Positions 6,307 through 12,147 of a DNA stretch of 12,147 nt are shown piece after piece; the first letter of the stretch is position 1; each line of letters starts with the position of its first letter. The stretch is taken from NCBI GenBank assembly GCA_938041705.1, contig CALISP010000170.1:1-12147 (forward strand), in the 5' to 3' direction. The position numbers and the translations under genes are program-made. The notes under the pieces are model-generated. The model was given only the letters and a program-made list of their open reading frames with translations, did no database searches and was not told the DNA's origin. Source of the stretch: an uncultured Cocleimonas sp. (lineage in GTDB: Bacteria > Pseudomonadota > Gammaproteobacteria > Thiotrichales > Thiotrichaceae).

Positions 6307-7383
6307 ATGAAACAATTTTCAAAATCAATTAACCGAGCGAGCTCACTACTATTAGCCGCTGGCATAACCGCTGCAGCAGGCATAGCAACAGCTGCCCCAG
6401 TTACGGTTGTCTCATGGGGTGGAAGTTACGGTAAAGCGCAAGACGCGGCCTTGTTTACTGATGCTGCAAAGAACTCAGGTATAGAGATTGTGCGTGAGTC
6501 TGGCGCAAGTATGTCTAAAACCTGTCTACAAGTAGAATCAGGCTCAGTTAATTGGGATCTTGTAGTTACTGGTTCTGGTGGTTCAGCATCTGCCGCTGCA
6601 AAAGGCTGTCTAGAAAAAATCGATTACGATGTAGTTGATGTATCTAACTTCATTCCAGGCACCTATACAGACTATTGTGTTGGTTCTGATGTATTCGCAA
6701 CTGTAATGTCATGGAATACTGATAAGTATGGTAAGCCAGGTAGTGCAGGCGCACCAAAAACATGGGCAGACTTTTGGGATGTGAAAAAATTCCCGGGTAC
6801 ACGTGCATACCGCGCAAATAATGTAGATGGCGTCTTAGAGCCTGCATTGATGGCAGATGGTGTCCCAATGGACAAAGTTTACGAAGTACTTTCAACTGAA
6901 GCGGGTATGAAACGTGCGATCGATAAAATTCGTGAACTTAAGCCACATATCTCAGTATTCTGGACCTCTGGAGCAATGCAAGCTCAGTTAATGAAAGATG
7001 CTGAAGTTGATATGACAACAGGTTGGAACGGACGTTTTGATAACGCAGCGAAAGATGGTGCTAAAGTAGGCTATTCATTCGACCAAGCGCTACTTGATTA
7101 TGATTGTTTCGCAATGCCTAAAGGCGCGCCAGAAAAAGATACAGCGATGAAATTCTTAGCTGAAGTCTCTAAGGCGAAATATCAAGCTAACCTTCCCTTT
7201 CATATCACCTACGGCCCAACCAACAAAGGTGCATACGACATCACTACAGCGCCTAAAGAGTTAATCGAGGCATTACCATCTCACCCTAAAAATGTTCCTT
7301 TAATGTTACCTGTGAGTTTAGATTGGTACGCTAAGAACCGCGTTAAAGCGCTTGAAATGTATATGGAATTAATAAGCGAGTAA
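6307..7383 (+). CDS. ABC transporter periplasmic substrate-binding protein, spermidine/putrescine (PotD) type
   Basis: The 358-residue protein has a Sec signal peptide: basic N-terminus, hydrophobic stretch 14-26, and ATA before a likely cleavage after Ala29. There is no lipobox, so the mature protein is soluble in the periplasm. It then reads VTVVSWGGSYGKAQDAAL, typical of the SBP_bac_8 polyamine/opine binding proteins, and ends within the normal family length. ATG 6307 has the best ribosome site in the window (AAGGAGAG, about 6 bases upstream). It is the first gene of the importer set and is followed by a strong hairpin terminator at 7425, which should make it far more abundant than the membrane subunits, as is usual for binding proteins. 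The ligand is not deducible. The adjacent oxidoreductases suggest an amine or betaine rather than a sugar or iron. Confidence 0.88.
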   Translation: MKQFSKSINRASSLLLAAGITAAAGIATAAPVTVVSWGGSYGKAQDAALFTDAAKNSGIEIVRESGASMSKTCLQVESGSVNWDLVVTGSGGSASAAAKGCLEKIDYDVVDVSNFIPGTYTDYCVGSDVFATVMSWNTDKYGKPGSAGAPKTWADFWDVKKFPGTRAYRANNVDGVLEPALMADGVPMDKVYEVLSTEAGMKRAIDKIRELKPHISVFWTSGAMQAQLMKDAEVDMTTGWNGRFDNAAKDGAKVGYSFDQALLDYDCFAMPKGAPEKDTAMKFLAEVSKAKYQANLPFHITYGPTNKGAYDITTAPKELIEALPSHPKNVPLMLPVSLDWYAKNRVKALEMYMELISE

Positions 7384-7424
7384 TAATAAAGAAGCTTAGT
7401 TAATATATAAAATTGCAATACTTT

Positions 7425-7458
7425 GCCGGGTGGAGGAATCTGCCCGGCCTATTTTTTT
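7425..7458 (+). terminator. Intrinsic terminator between binding-protein and ATPase genes
   Basis: GCCGGG (7425-7430) and CCCGGC (7443-7448) form a 6-bp all-GC stem with a 12-base loop, followed by CTA and seven T (7452-7458). In this AT-rich setting it is a clear terminator. Partial read-through would supply the downstream ATPase and permeases at a lower level. Confidence 0.85.
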
Positions 7459-7477
7459 AAATTCTGGAGTTCTTGTT

Positions 7478-8599
7478 TTGGCAAATAATGTAAATAATGA
7501 GCCACAAATCGAATCTGCATTACCCATAACGGTAAAAAATCTTACCAAGACTTATGGCGACATGTATGCGTTAAACAACGTTGATGTAGATATAAAAAGT
7601 GGTGAATTCTTAACGCTTTTAGGACCTTCAGGTTCTGGTAAAACCACCTTACTGATGGCCATTGCTGGTTTTAATCGACCAGATTCAGGCAGTATCAAAT
7701 TTGGTGGTAACGAAATGATCCTCACTCCTCCGCATAAGCGAGATGTAGGGATGGTATTTCAAAGTTATGCATTATTTCCTCACATGACGGTAGCCGAGAA
7801 CGTGGCATTCCCGTTAAAACTAAGAAAAGTAAATGCGGCTGAAATTAAAGAGCGTGTTGCCACTGCCTTAGAGACAGTCCAGCTGGGTGAACTTGGGAAC
7901 AGAGATATCGATCAGTTATCTGGCGGACAACGACAACGTGTCGCCTTGGCTCGAGCATTCGTTTTTAAGCCACGCATTTTGTTAATGGACGAACCTTTAT
8001 CCGCCTTAGATAAAAAACTGCGTGAACAAATGCAAATCGAATTAAAGCAATTGCATCGTCAGCTAGGAGTAACAACAGTTTATGTCACGCATGATCAGCG
8101 CGAAGCGCTAACTATGTCAGACAGAATTGCGATTATTAATGGTGGTGAAATCGTACAAATCGACACCCCTGACGTTATCTATAACAGCCCATCTAATTCG
8201 TTCGTAGCGGATTTTATTGGCGAATCTACAATCTTACCTTTACGTGCTGATGCGTCGGGTAAATTACTTTTCGAAAATCAACCCATCAGTGATGGGCCTC
8301 CTGAAAACATGCATGACAACGGCAAAGGTTGGGCTTTAGTAGTAAGACCAGAACGTGTTTTTATTAGTGACGAGTCAACGAGTGGCGATGAAAATGTAGT
8401 CTCGTTTGACGGCATTGTTAAAGAATTTGTATTTCAAGGCGATTCTGCATTTGCGCTTATTACAGTTGCTGAAAAACACGAATTATCAGTACGTTTTGGT
8501 ACTAACTCTGCTTCGTTTCAAAATGCTCTACAGTCAGGAGACAAAATTTCTTTAGGTTTGAATTTATCTGATATCACCATTATTCCTGGTGATGAATAG
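7478..8599 (+). CDS. Polyamine-type ABC transporter ATP-binding subunit (PotA-like)
   Basis: Counting from TTG 7478 the protein has 373 residues, close to PotA. It shows Walker A GPSGSGKT (49-56), Q-loop Gln95 in VFQSYALFPHMTV, signature LSGGQ (147-151), Walker B ILLMDEP (167-173), SALD, and switch His205 in VTHDQ. The C-terminal third is a TOBE-type domain (WALVVRPERVFI). It is the cytoplasmic motor of the importer. The ORF also reads back to GTG 7430, but that codon is the last base of a terminator stem plus loop bases, and the added residues resemble nothing. TTG 7478 has GGAG eight bases upstream, so I take it as the start. The TAG stop overlaps the next GTG by one base. Regulation is probably by read-through of the 7425 terminator. 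Confidence 0.92.
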   Translation: MANNVNNEPQIESALPITVKNLTKTYGDMYALNNVDVDIKSGEFLTLLGPSGSGKTTLLMAIAGFNRPDSGSIKFGGNEMILTPPHKRDVGMVFQSYALFPHMTVAENVAFPLKLRKVNAAEIKERVATALETVQLGELGNRDIDQLSGGQRQRVALARAFVFKPRILLMDEPLSALDKKLREQMQIELKQLHRQLGVTTVYVTHDQREALTMSDRIAIINGGEIVQIDTPDVIYNSPSNSFVADFIGESTILPLRADASGKLLFENQPISDGPPENMHDNGKGWALVVRPERVFISDESTSGDENVVSFDGIVKEFVFQGDSAFALITVAEKHELSVRFGTNSASFQNALQSGDKISLGLNLSDITIIPGDE

Positions 8600-8634
8600 T
8601 GAATAACAATGTGAAGAACAATGTGAATAATTCA
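8599..8634 (+). repeat. Three 12-bp near-repeats, each beginning with GTG, at the permease start
   Basis: GTGAATAACAAT (8599), GTGAAGAACAAT (8611) and GTGAATAATTCA (8623) are consecutive 12-base units in the same frame, coding for VNNN/VKNN/VNNS-like segments. Each supplies a possible GTG start. Confidence 0.75.
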
Positions 8635-9504
8635 CTTAACCATAACGAGCTACGGCAGCAAGAATCCCGCGAGCAATGGATGTTGTTGGGGTTCTCAATA
8701 CCAGCAATATTGGTTGTGATCGCAATCATATTAATTCCGATCGGTTGGCTTTTCTATCTTTCATTTATAGGTAATGATGGTCAATTTACAATGGAACACT
8801 ATCAAAAAATGGTGGAATACAAATCTTATAAACGTGTGTTCTTTACCACTTTTCAAGTCAGTCTTTTCACTACAATCATTTGTATTTTAATTGGCTACCC
8901 GCTGGCCTATTTCTTAGCGAGCTTGCCTCCACGCGTAGCTGGTTTCTTTATGCTGGCAGTGTTACTCCCCTTTTGGACGTCATTATTGGTAAGAACCTAC
9001 GCATGGTTAGTGCTTTTACAAAAGAAAGGCATACTCAACGAATTCGCTATGAATATTGGTTTGTGGGACACCCCTTTAAAACTAGTACATAACATGACCG
9101 GCACTTTAATTGGTATGGCGCATATTATGTTACCGTTCTTAGTACTGCCTCTTCTGGGCTCAATGAAAAAAATTGATAAAGACTTAATGCACGCTGCGGC
9201 CAATGTAGGTGCATCACCTTCAAAAGCATTTTGGACAGTGTTCTTTCCTTTATCGATTTCGGGTTTAGTCGCTGGCTCACTAATCGTTTTCGTGCTGTGT
9301 TTAGGCTTTTACGTAACTCCTGCAGTATTAGGTGGCGGACGCGTAGTAATGGTATCGACACAAATTACCGCCATTCTTGAAAATCAGTTTAATTGGGGCG
9401 CCGCAAGTGCCTTAGGAGTCGTGCTATTAATCTCGACTTTGCTAGTGTTGTATATATCTTCCAAGATATTCAAATTCGATAATGCCCTGTTTGGTAAAAA
9501 ATGA
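8599..9504 (+). CDS. Polyamine-type ABC transporter permease 1 (PotB-like)
   Basis: A 301-residue inner-membrane protein with about six transmembrane helices (near 29-55, 84-107, 113-139, 168-188, 221-245 and 268-288) and the EAA loop AAANVGASPSKAFWTVFFPL (about 200-219) that docks onto the ATPase. The start is GTG 8599, overlapping the ATPase stop by one base. Further in-frame GTG codons at 8611 and 8623 belong to a 12-bp near-repeat, and any of the three could serve. The N-terminal 27 residues are Asn-rich and polar, longer than needed for the fold. The gene ends in FGKK followed by tandem copies of the same sequence in the gap. It should form a heterodimer with the next gene's product. Confidence 0.9.
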   Translation: MNNNVKNNVNNSLNHNELRQQESREQWMLLGFSIPAILVVIAIILIPIGWLFYLSFIGNDGQFTMEHYQKMVEYKSYKRVFFTTFQVSLFTTIICILIGYPLAYFLASLPPRVAGFFMLAVLLPFWTSLLVRTYAWLVLLQKKGILNEFAMNIGLWDTPLKLVHNMTGTLIGMAHIMLPFLVLPLLGSMKKIDKDLMHAAANVGASPSKAFWTVFFPLSISGLVAGSLIVFVLCLGFYVTPAVLGGGRVVMVSTQITAILENQFNWGAASALGVVLLISTLLVLYISSKIFKFDNALFGKK

Positions 9505-9555
9505 TGCTTGGTAAGAAATAATGCTTAGTAAAAAGATAATGTTAGGTAAACAAAG
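9488..9555 (+). repeat. Imperfect 17-18 bp tandem repeats bridging the two permease genes
   Basis: Four units follow one another: CTGTTTGGTAAAAA (the last codons of the first permease), ATGCTTGGTAAGAAATA (9504), ATGCTTAGTAAAAAGATA (9521) and ATGTTAGGTAAACAAAG (9539). All share TTnGGTAAA-like cores. The whole gap looks as if it arose by repeated duplication of the gene's 3' end. Confidence 0.7.
9501..9521 (+). CDS. Mini-ORF 1 in the permease gap (MMLGKK)
   Basis: ATG ATG CTT GGT AAG AAA TAA. Its first ATG overlaps the first permease's TGA as ATGA, and its TAA shares a base with the next mini-ORF's ATG (TAATG). It is too short for a function of its own; if translated it would pass ribosomes along the message. 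There is no direct evidence of translation. Confidence 0.35.
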   Translation: MMLGKK

Positions 9556-9559
9556 ATGA
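9521..9559 (+). CDS. Mini-ORF 2 in the permease gap (MLSKKIMLGKQR)
   Basis: A 12-codon frame from ATG 9521 to TGA 9557-9559. The stop overlaps the second permease's start as ATGA (9556-9559). Together with mini-ORF 1 it leaves no untranslated base between the permease cistrons. Confidence 0.35.
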   Translation: MLSKKIMLGKQR

Positions 9560-10380
9560 GTTGGTTAAAAAAAGCAGCTTCCGATACGCAAATTACTCAC
9601 GGCAACCGCATCTGGTTATACGTGTTCGCAGCGATTGTCATGATATTACTAGTGGTACCCACGTTAATCGTGATCCCGATGTCTTTTTCGGACTCTCAGT
9701 ACTTAGAGTTTCCACCAAGCAAATGGTCATTGCGTTGGTATCATGAATACTTAGATTCACCAAAATGGATGCGCGCAACGGTTAAGTCGCTGCAAATTGG
9801 CACCTTAACAATGTTAGTCGCAACACCCATAGGCGTAGCCGCTGCCTATGCCTTGTTTGTCTCGGGTCACAAAGCTGCTCGATTGATATTTATGTTCTTA
9901 ATCACCCCGATGATCGTGCCAGTTATTCTAATCGCCATCGGCGCTTTTTATGTTTTCGGACAAATCGGTATAAACAACACCGTTTTTGGAATTGTTCTAG
10001 CACATACCGCCTTAGCCATACCCTTAGTTATGATCGTGACAACCTCCGCCTTACGTAACTATGATTTAAACCAAGAACGTGTTGCCCGAAGCTTAGGTGC
10101 CCCTAGAATAAAGGCATTTTTCCTTATTACGCTTCCACAGATCAAATTTTCAGTGATGACGAGTGCGCTATTAGCATTTTTAACATCGTTTGATGAAGTC
10201 ATCATCTCTATCTTTATTTCAGGCGGAGTTAACGCGACCATAACTAAACATATGTTTAGTGCCTTGCGAGATTATATTGATCCGACGATTGCGGCGATAT
10301 CGACGATACTTGTTATCGTTTCCACGGTGCTACTGTTAACTACGCAGTATATTAGTTCACGTGAAAAGAAGAAGAAATGA
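9556..10380 (+). CDS. Polyamine-type ABC transporter permease 2 (PotC-like)
   Basis: A 274-residue inner-membrane permease with about six transmembrane helices (near 19-41, 79-103, 110-133, 143-165, 199-222 and 243-264). The EAA loop is ARSLGAPRIKAFFLITLP (about 177-194). The periplasmic segment FSDSQYLEFPPSKWSLRWY (about 44-62) is typical of PotC-class subunits (SFNxSxxxxxPxxxxSLxWY). ATG 9556 has a TAGG ribosome site about 9 bases upstream inside the tandem repeats, and it overlaps a mini-ORF stop as ATGA. This is the last gene of the importer; the C-terminus ends in four lysines. With the preceding genes it completes one importer with binding protein, ATPase and two permeases. Confidence 0.92.
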   Translation: MSWLKKAASDTQITHGNRIWLYVFAAIVMILLVVPTLIVIPMSFSDSQYLEFPPSKWSLRWYHEYLDSPKWMRATVKSLQIGTLTMLVATPIGVAAAYALFVSGHKAARLIFMFLITPMIVPVILIAIGAFYVFGQIGINNTVFGIVLAHTALAIPLVMIVTTSALRNYDLNQERVARSLGAPRIKAFFLITLPQIKFSVMTSALLAFLTSFDEVIISIFISGGVNATITKHMFSALRDYIDPTIAAISTILVIVSTVLLLTTQYISSREKKKK

Positions 10381-10459
10381 AAAATCTAGATTGATGTGAT
10401 GTTTTAAATAATGAGTGCATTGTATTTTTATGATGTTTAGTTCATTTCTTCAACCTTCC

Positions 10460-10495
10460 CCGTCGTTTCCTGACGGAAATTCGCCTACTACCGTC
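10460..10495 (+). other. Alternative hairpins CCGTC / GACGG / CCGTC after the transporter genes
   Basis: GACGG (10472-10476) can pair either with CCGTC upstream (10460-10464, loop 7) or with CCGTC downstream (10491-10495, loop 14). The segment follows the last permease gene by 80 bases. No T-run follows, so a role in termination is uncertain. Confidence 0.4.
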
Positions 10496-10503
10496 CTTGA
10501 TTC

Positions 10504-10552
10504 CTAGGGAAACTAAAGAGGCACCTACTTTTAGACTCTTTAGGCTCCCTAG
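10504..10552. terminator. Long imperfect palindrome with the C-rich motif in its loop
   Basis: CTAGGGA (10504-10510) pairs with TCCCTAG (10546-10552), and CTAAAGAG (10513-10520) with CTCTTTAG (10536-10543), separated by a 2x2 internal loop: 15 pairs in all. The 15-base loop contains CACCTACTTTTAGA, a shortened form of the dispersed ACACCCCCCTACTTTTGA motif. It may end transcription of the transporter operon, but there is no terminal T-run. A mobile palindromic element is the alternative. Confidence 0.5.
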
Positions 10553-10579
10553 TAGCCAAAAATAAAAGTTAAAACCTTC

Positions 10580-10585
10580 TATAAT
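10580..10585 (+). promoter_or_regulatory. Perfect -10 box TATAAT upstream of the RCC1-repeat gene
   Basis: A consensus TATAAT lies 35 bases before ATG 10621. No good -35 box is found at 16-18 bases, so it may need an activator. It implies that the propeller gene is transcribed separately from the transporter. Confidence 0.45.
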
Positions 10586-10620
10586 AGATAGTTATTCTGC
10601 GATTCAAGATACCGCGACAC

Positions 10621-11580
10621 ATGAACCAACAAAACATAGAGAAAAATATTCTGAGTAAAGTATTTGTTACCGGACTTATATTTAGTCTAGTTGTCGCAAT
10701 GCCTGCCGTCGCTGATAGTTCCGGTCCTCACTTGGCAGGATACTACGATCGTTTTTTGGCCTTATGCGGTGATAGTGTTTTTGAATGGGACGGTTTTGAT
10801 AAACCAGCCAAACGCATGTCAGGAATTACGCAAGTCGGTGTCGGAAGAAGTAACAGTTATGTTTTAACTAAAAAAGGTGTGCTTTTAGCTTGGGGTGACA
10901 ACACAGACAAATCAATCACCCTAAGCAATCAGGTTCGTTCTTTCCATGCAGGTCGATCAGGCGTATTTGTAATTCGTGATGACAATACGCTATGGCAGTT
11001 TGATACGAAAAGTCTATTTGGATTCGGTGAAAACATCACCCCAAAACCAAAGAAAATTGCCAATAATATCCTTACCGCTTCTATTGGGGACAGTGCGAAT
11101 TATTACGTCACTAACGATGGAAACCTTTTCGTTTATGGCCTAGCTCACCGAGGACAATACGGTGATGGAAAACTCAACTCATCAAAGAGTTACATTCAAA
11201 CGGCGAGTGATGTCACTCAGGTTGTTTCGCATACGGGTCATACCTTAATACTTAAGCAAGATGGTACTGTGTGGGGAACAGGCGGAAATATATATGGCCC
11301 ATTAGGCAATCATGGCATCGGCGACAAAGCCATTAAATGGGGTCTCATTTTTAATGATGTAAAACGAATGGCGACTGGAAGTAGCCACTCACTGGTGATT
11401 AGGCACGATGGGAGTTTGTGGACCTGGGGCAGAAACGAAGGACTTGAACCCAAACAAATAATGAGTTCAGCGAATACCGTCGCAGCAGGAAGCAGAAGCA
11501 CTATTGCACTGAGTGATGACACTTTATGGCAATGGAGTCCAGGATCACGCCCTAAAGCCATTATGAAATGTGTGAATTAG
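10621..11580 (+). CDS. Secreted RCC1-repeat beta-propeller protein, function unknown
   Basis: The 319-residue protein has a Sec signal peptide ending AVA-D (cleavage after Ala31). The mature part is made of RCC1-like repeats of about 50 residues, seen in VLLAWGDN, LFVYGLAHRGQYGDG, VWGTGGNIYGPLG and SLWTWGRN, each preceded by a (H/S)xxxLxxDG(T/S/N)-type segment. RCC1 folds are seven-bladed propellers used for binding; in bacteria most are of unknown role. Only two cysteines exist, Cys49 in the first repeat and Cys317 three residues from the end, so a disulfide could close the ring. It is predicted periplasmic or exported. ATG 10621 has a poor ribosome site. Its spacing and its own -10 box argue against membership of the transporter operon. 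It may form a pair with the following secreted phosphatase gene, 100 bases on. Confidence 0.85.
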   Translation: MNQQNIEKNILSKVFVTGLIFSLVVAMPAVADSSGPHLAGYYDRFLALCGDSVFEWDGFDKPAKRMSGITQVGVGRSNSYVLTKKGVLLAWGDNTDKSITLSNQVRSFHAGRSGVFVIRDDNTLWQFDTKSLFGFGENITPKPKKIANNILTASIGDSANYYVTNDGNLFVYGLAHRGQYGDGKLNSSKSYIQTASDVTQVVSHTGHTLILKQDGTVWGTGGNIYGPLGNHGIGDKAIKWGLIFNDVKRMATGSSHSLVIRHDGSLWTWGRNEGLEPKQIMSSANTVAAGSRSTIALSDDTLWQWSPGSRPKAIMKCVN

Positions 11581-11644
11581 CGCGTTAAGTTGAATCAAAA
11601 GCGCTGAATCTAATGAAAAAACAATCCTATTTAGCTGTTTAAGT

Positions 11645-11662
11645 ACACCCCCCTACTTTTTA
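11645..11662 (+). repeat. Dispersed C-rich motif, ACACCCCCCTACTTTTTA
   Basis: Reads ACACCCCCCTACTTTTTA between the propeller gene and the phosphatase gene, 19 bases before ATG 11681. AAGT (11641-11644) can pair with ACTT (11655-11658), and flanking GCT/AGC can also pair. It therefore lies in the phosphatase leader as well as after the propeller gene. Confidence 0.65.
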
Positions 11663-11680
11663 GCACTGTAGATAATAATT

Positions 11681-12147
11681 ATGGATATAAAGACTAATCT
11701 AGGACAAAAGTTATTTTTAATAGGTTTGATCATGATGTTGAATCATGTGGCTCATGCAGATTCTCCGATTCTCTTAGAGAAAAAATTGAGTTACCCAGAC
11801 GCTGCTTGGAATCCCGATTATAAAAATTACTTACGACGTAAACCTGTATGGGTGAGAGACGATTGGAAGCAATCGATCATTATCCCAGCGCCTCCCAGTC
11901 TTGAAGAAACTGCTAAAGAAATCGAAGCCATCATAAAACTTCGCCCATTGCGTGAAAAACATCAGACCGATATTGATCGTGAAAAAGAGCTACAAGGAAT
12001 ATATGAAAAGTTCTACACCGTCTTTAATGCAAAGCCATTGACGCATCCGACAATGGCTGCATTTATGGCTAATGTATTTGATGACGCGACAATAATCGTG
12101 TTTTATTTTAAAGATCACTTCAATCGCGCGCGGCCTTATCATTATTA
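11681..12147 (+). CDS. PAP2-family acid phosphatase, N-terminal part (cut at window end)
   Basis: The frame is open from ATG 11681 to the last base, giving 155 residues. The first 26 form a signal peptide (GQKLFLIGLIMMLNHVAHA, cleavage after Ala26). Near the visible end K144-D-H-F-N-R-A-R151-P152 matches the KX6RP motif that opens the active site of PAP2 phosphatases, class A bacterial acid phosphatases and vanadium haloperoxidases; RARPYHY resembles the class A type. The remaining motifs (SGH and SRx5Hx3D) would lie right of the window. The likely role is a periplasmic, non-specific phosphomonoesterase or diphosphatase. There is no clear ribosome site; the C-rich motif sits just upstream. 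The start codon is supported by the signal peptide directly after it. Confidence 0.82.
   Translation, partial: MDIKTNLGQKLFLIGLIMMLNHVAHADSPILLEKKLSYPDAAWNPDYKNYLRRKPVWVRDDWKQSIIIPAPPSLEETAKEIEAIIKLRPLREKHQTDIDREKELQGIYEKFYTVFNAKPLTHPTMAAFMANVFDDATIIVFYFKDHFNRARPYHY

Noticed and set aside
6650..6895. Minus-strand ORFs inside the binding-protein gene
   Set aside because: They are antisense shadows of a well-supported coding sequence, without domains or ribosome sites.
7430..7477. ATPase N-terminal extension from GTG 7430
   Set aside because: The codon is inside a GC-rich terminator stem-loop, and the extra residues match nothing expected of PotA proteins.
3300..10380. Classical Puu putrescine pathway
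   Set aside because: Only a PuuB-like oxidase is found. PuuA, PuuC, PuuD and PuuP homologues are absent, and the second flavoprotein is not part of that pathway.

Overview
The window reads as an AT-rich chromosomal segment of a Gram-negative bacterium, most likely a marine-type gammaproteobacterium. That placement is an inference from LysR regulators, PotABC-type transporter subunits, Sec signal peptides ending in AxA and AT-rich intergenic DNA. There is no rRNA, tRNA, CRISPR array, transposase or phage gene.

Layout. Bases 2-622 are the end of a LysR regulator cut by the window edge. Bases 623-949 are non-coding but structured, with dispersed C-rich motifs, hairpins and a 9-bp triplet repeat. 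Bases 950-2567 (minus strand) hold a LysR regulator followed by a cupin protein of the DMSP-lyase type. Divergent from them is a plus-strand series: a small DUF861-type cupin (2732-3097), a PuuB/DAO-type FAD oxidoreductase (3300-4661), a second FAD oxidoreductase of another family (4667-6040), then a complete polyamine-type ABC importer: binding protein (6307-7383), ATPase (7478-8599) and two permeases (8599-9504, 9556-10380). After a hairpin-rich gap come two unrelated envelope proteins: a secreted RCC1-repeat propeller (10621-11580) and the start of a PAP2-family acid phosphatase (11681 to the window end).

How it may work together. Two near-identical 29-bp dyads (ATCGAATA-N13-TATTCAAT) lie upstream of the small cupin and of the first oxidoreductase. 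They are the best candidate operators for the divergent LysR protein and tie the lyase-like cupin, the small cupin and the oxidoreductases into one regulon. The importer would bring in a cationic, nitrogen-containing (polyamine-, opine- or betaine-like) compound; the two flavoproteins would oxidise it, and the lyase-like cupin may cleave it or a product. The substrate cannot be read from sequence. This combination is the strongest candidate for an undescribed catabolic system here.

Two start sites differ from a naive reading. The LysR gene has no ATG, GTG or TTG ahead of its helix-turn-helix and seems to start at ATC 2567. The ATPase starts at TTG 7478, because the upstream GTG lies inside a terminator hairpin. 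The gap between the two permease genes is built of tandem copies of the upstream gene's last codons and forms two mini-ORFs that link the cistrons by stop/start overlaps.
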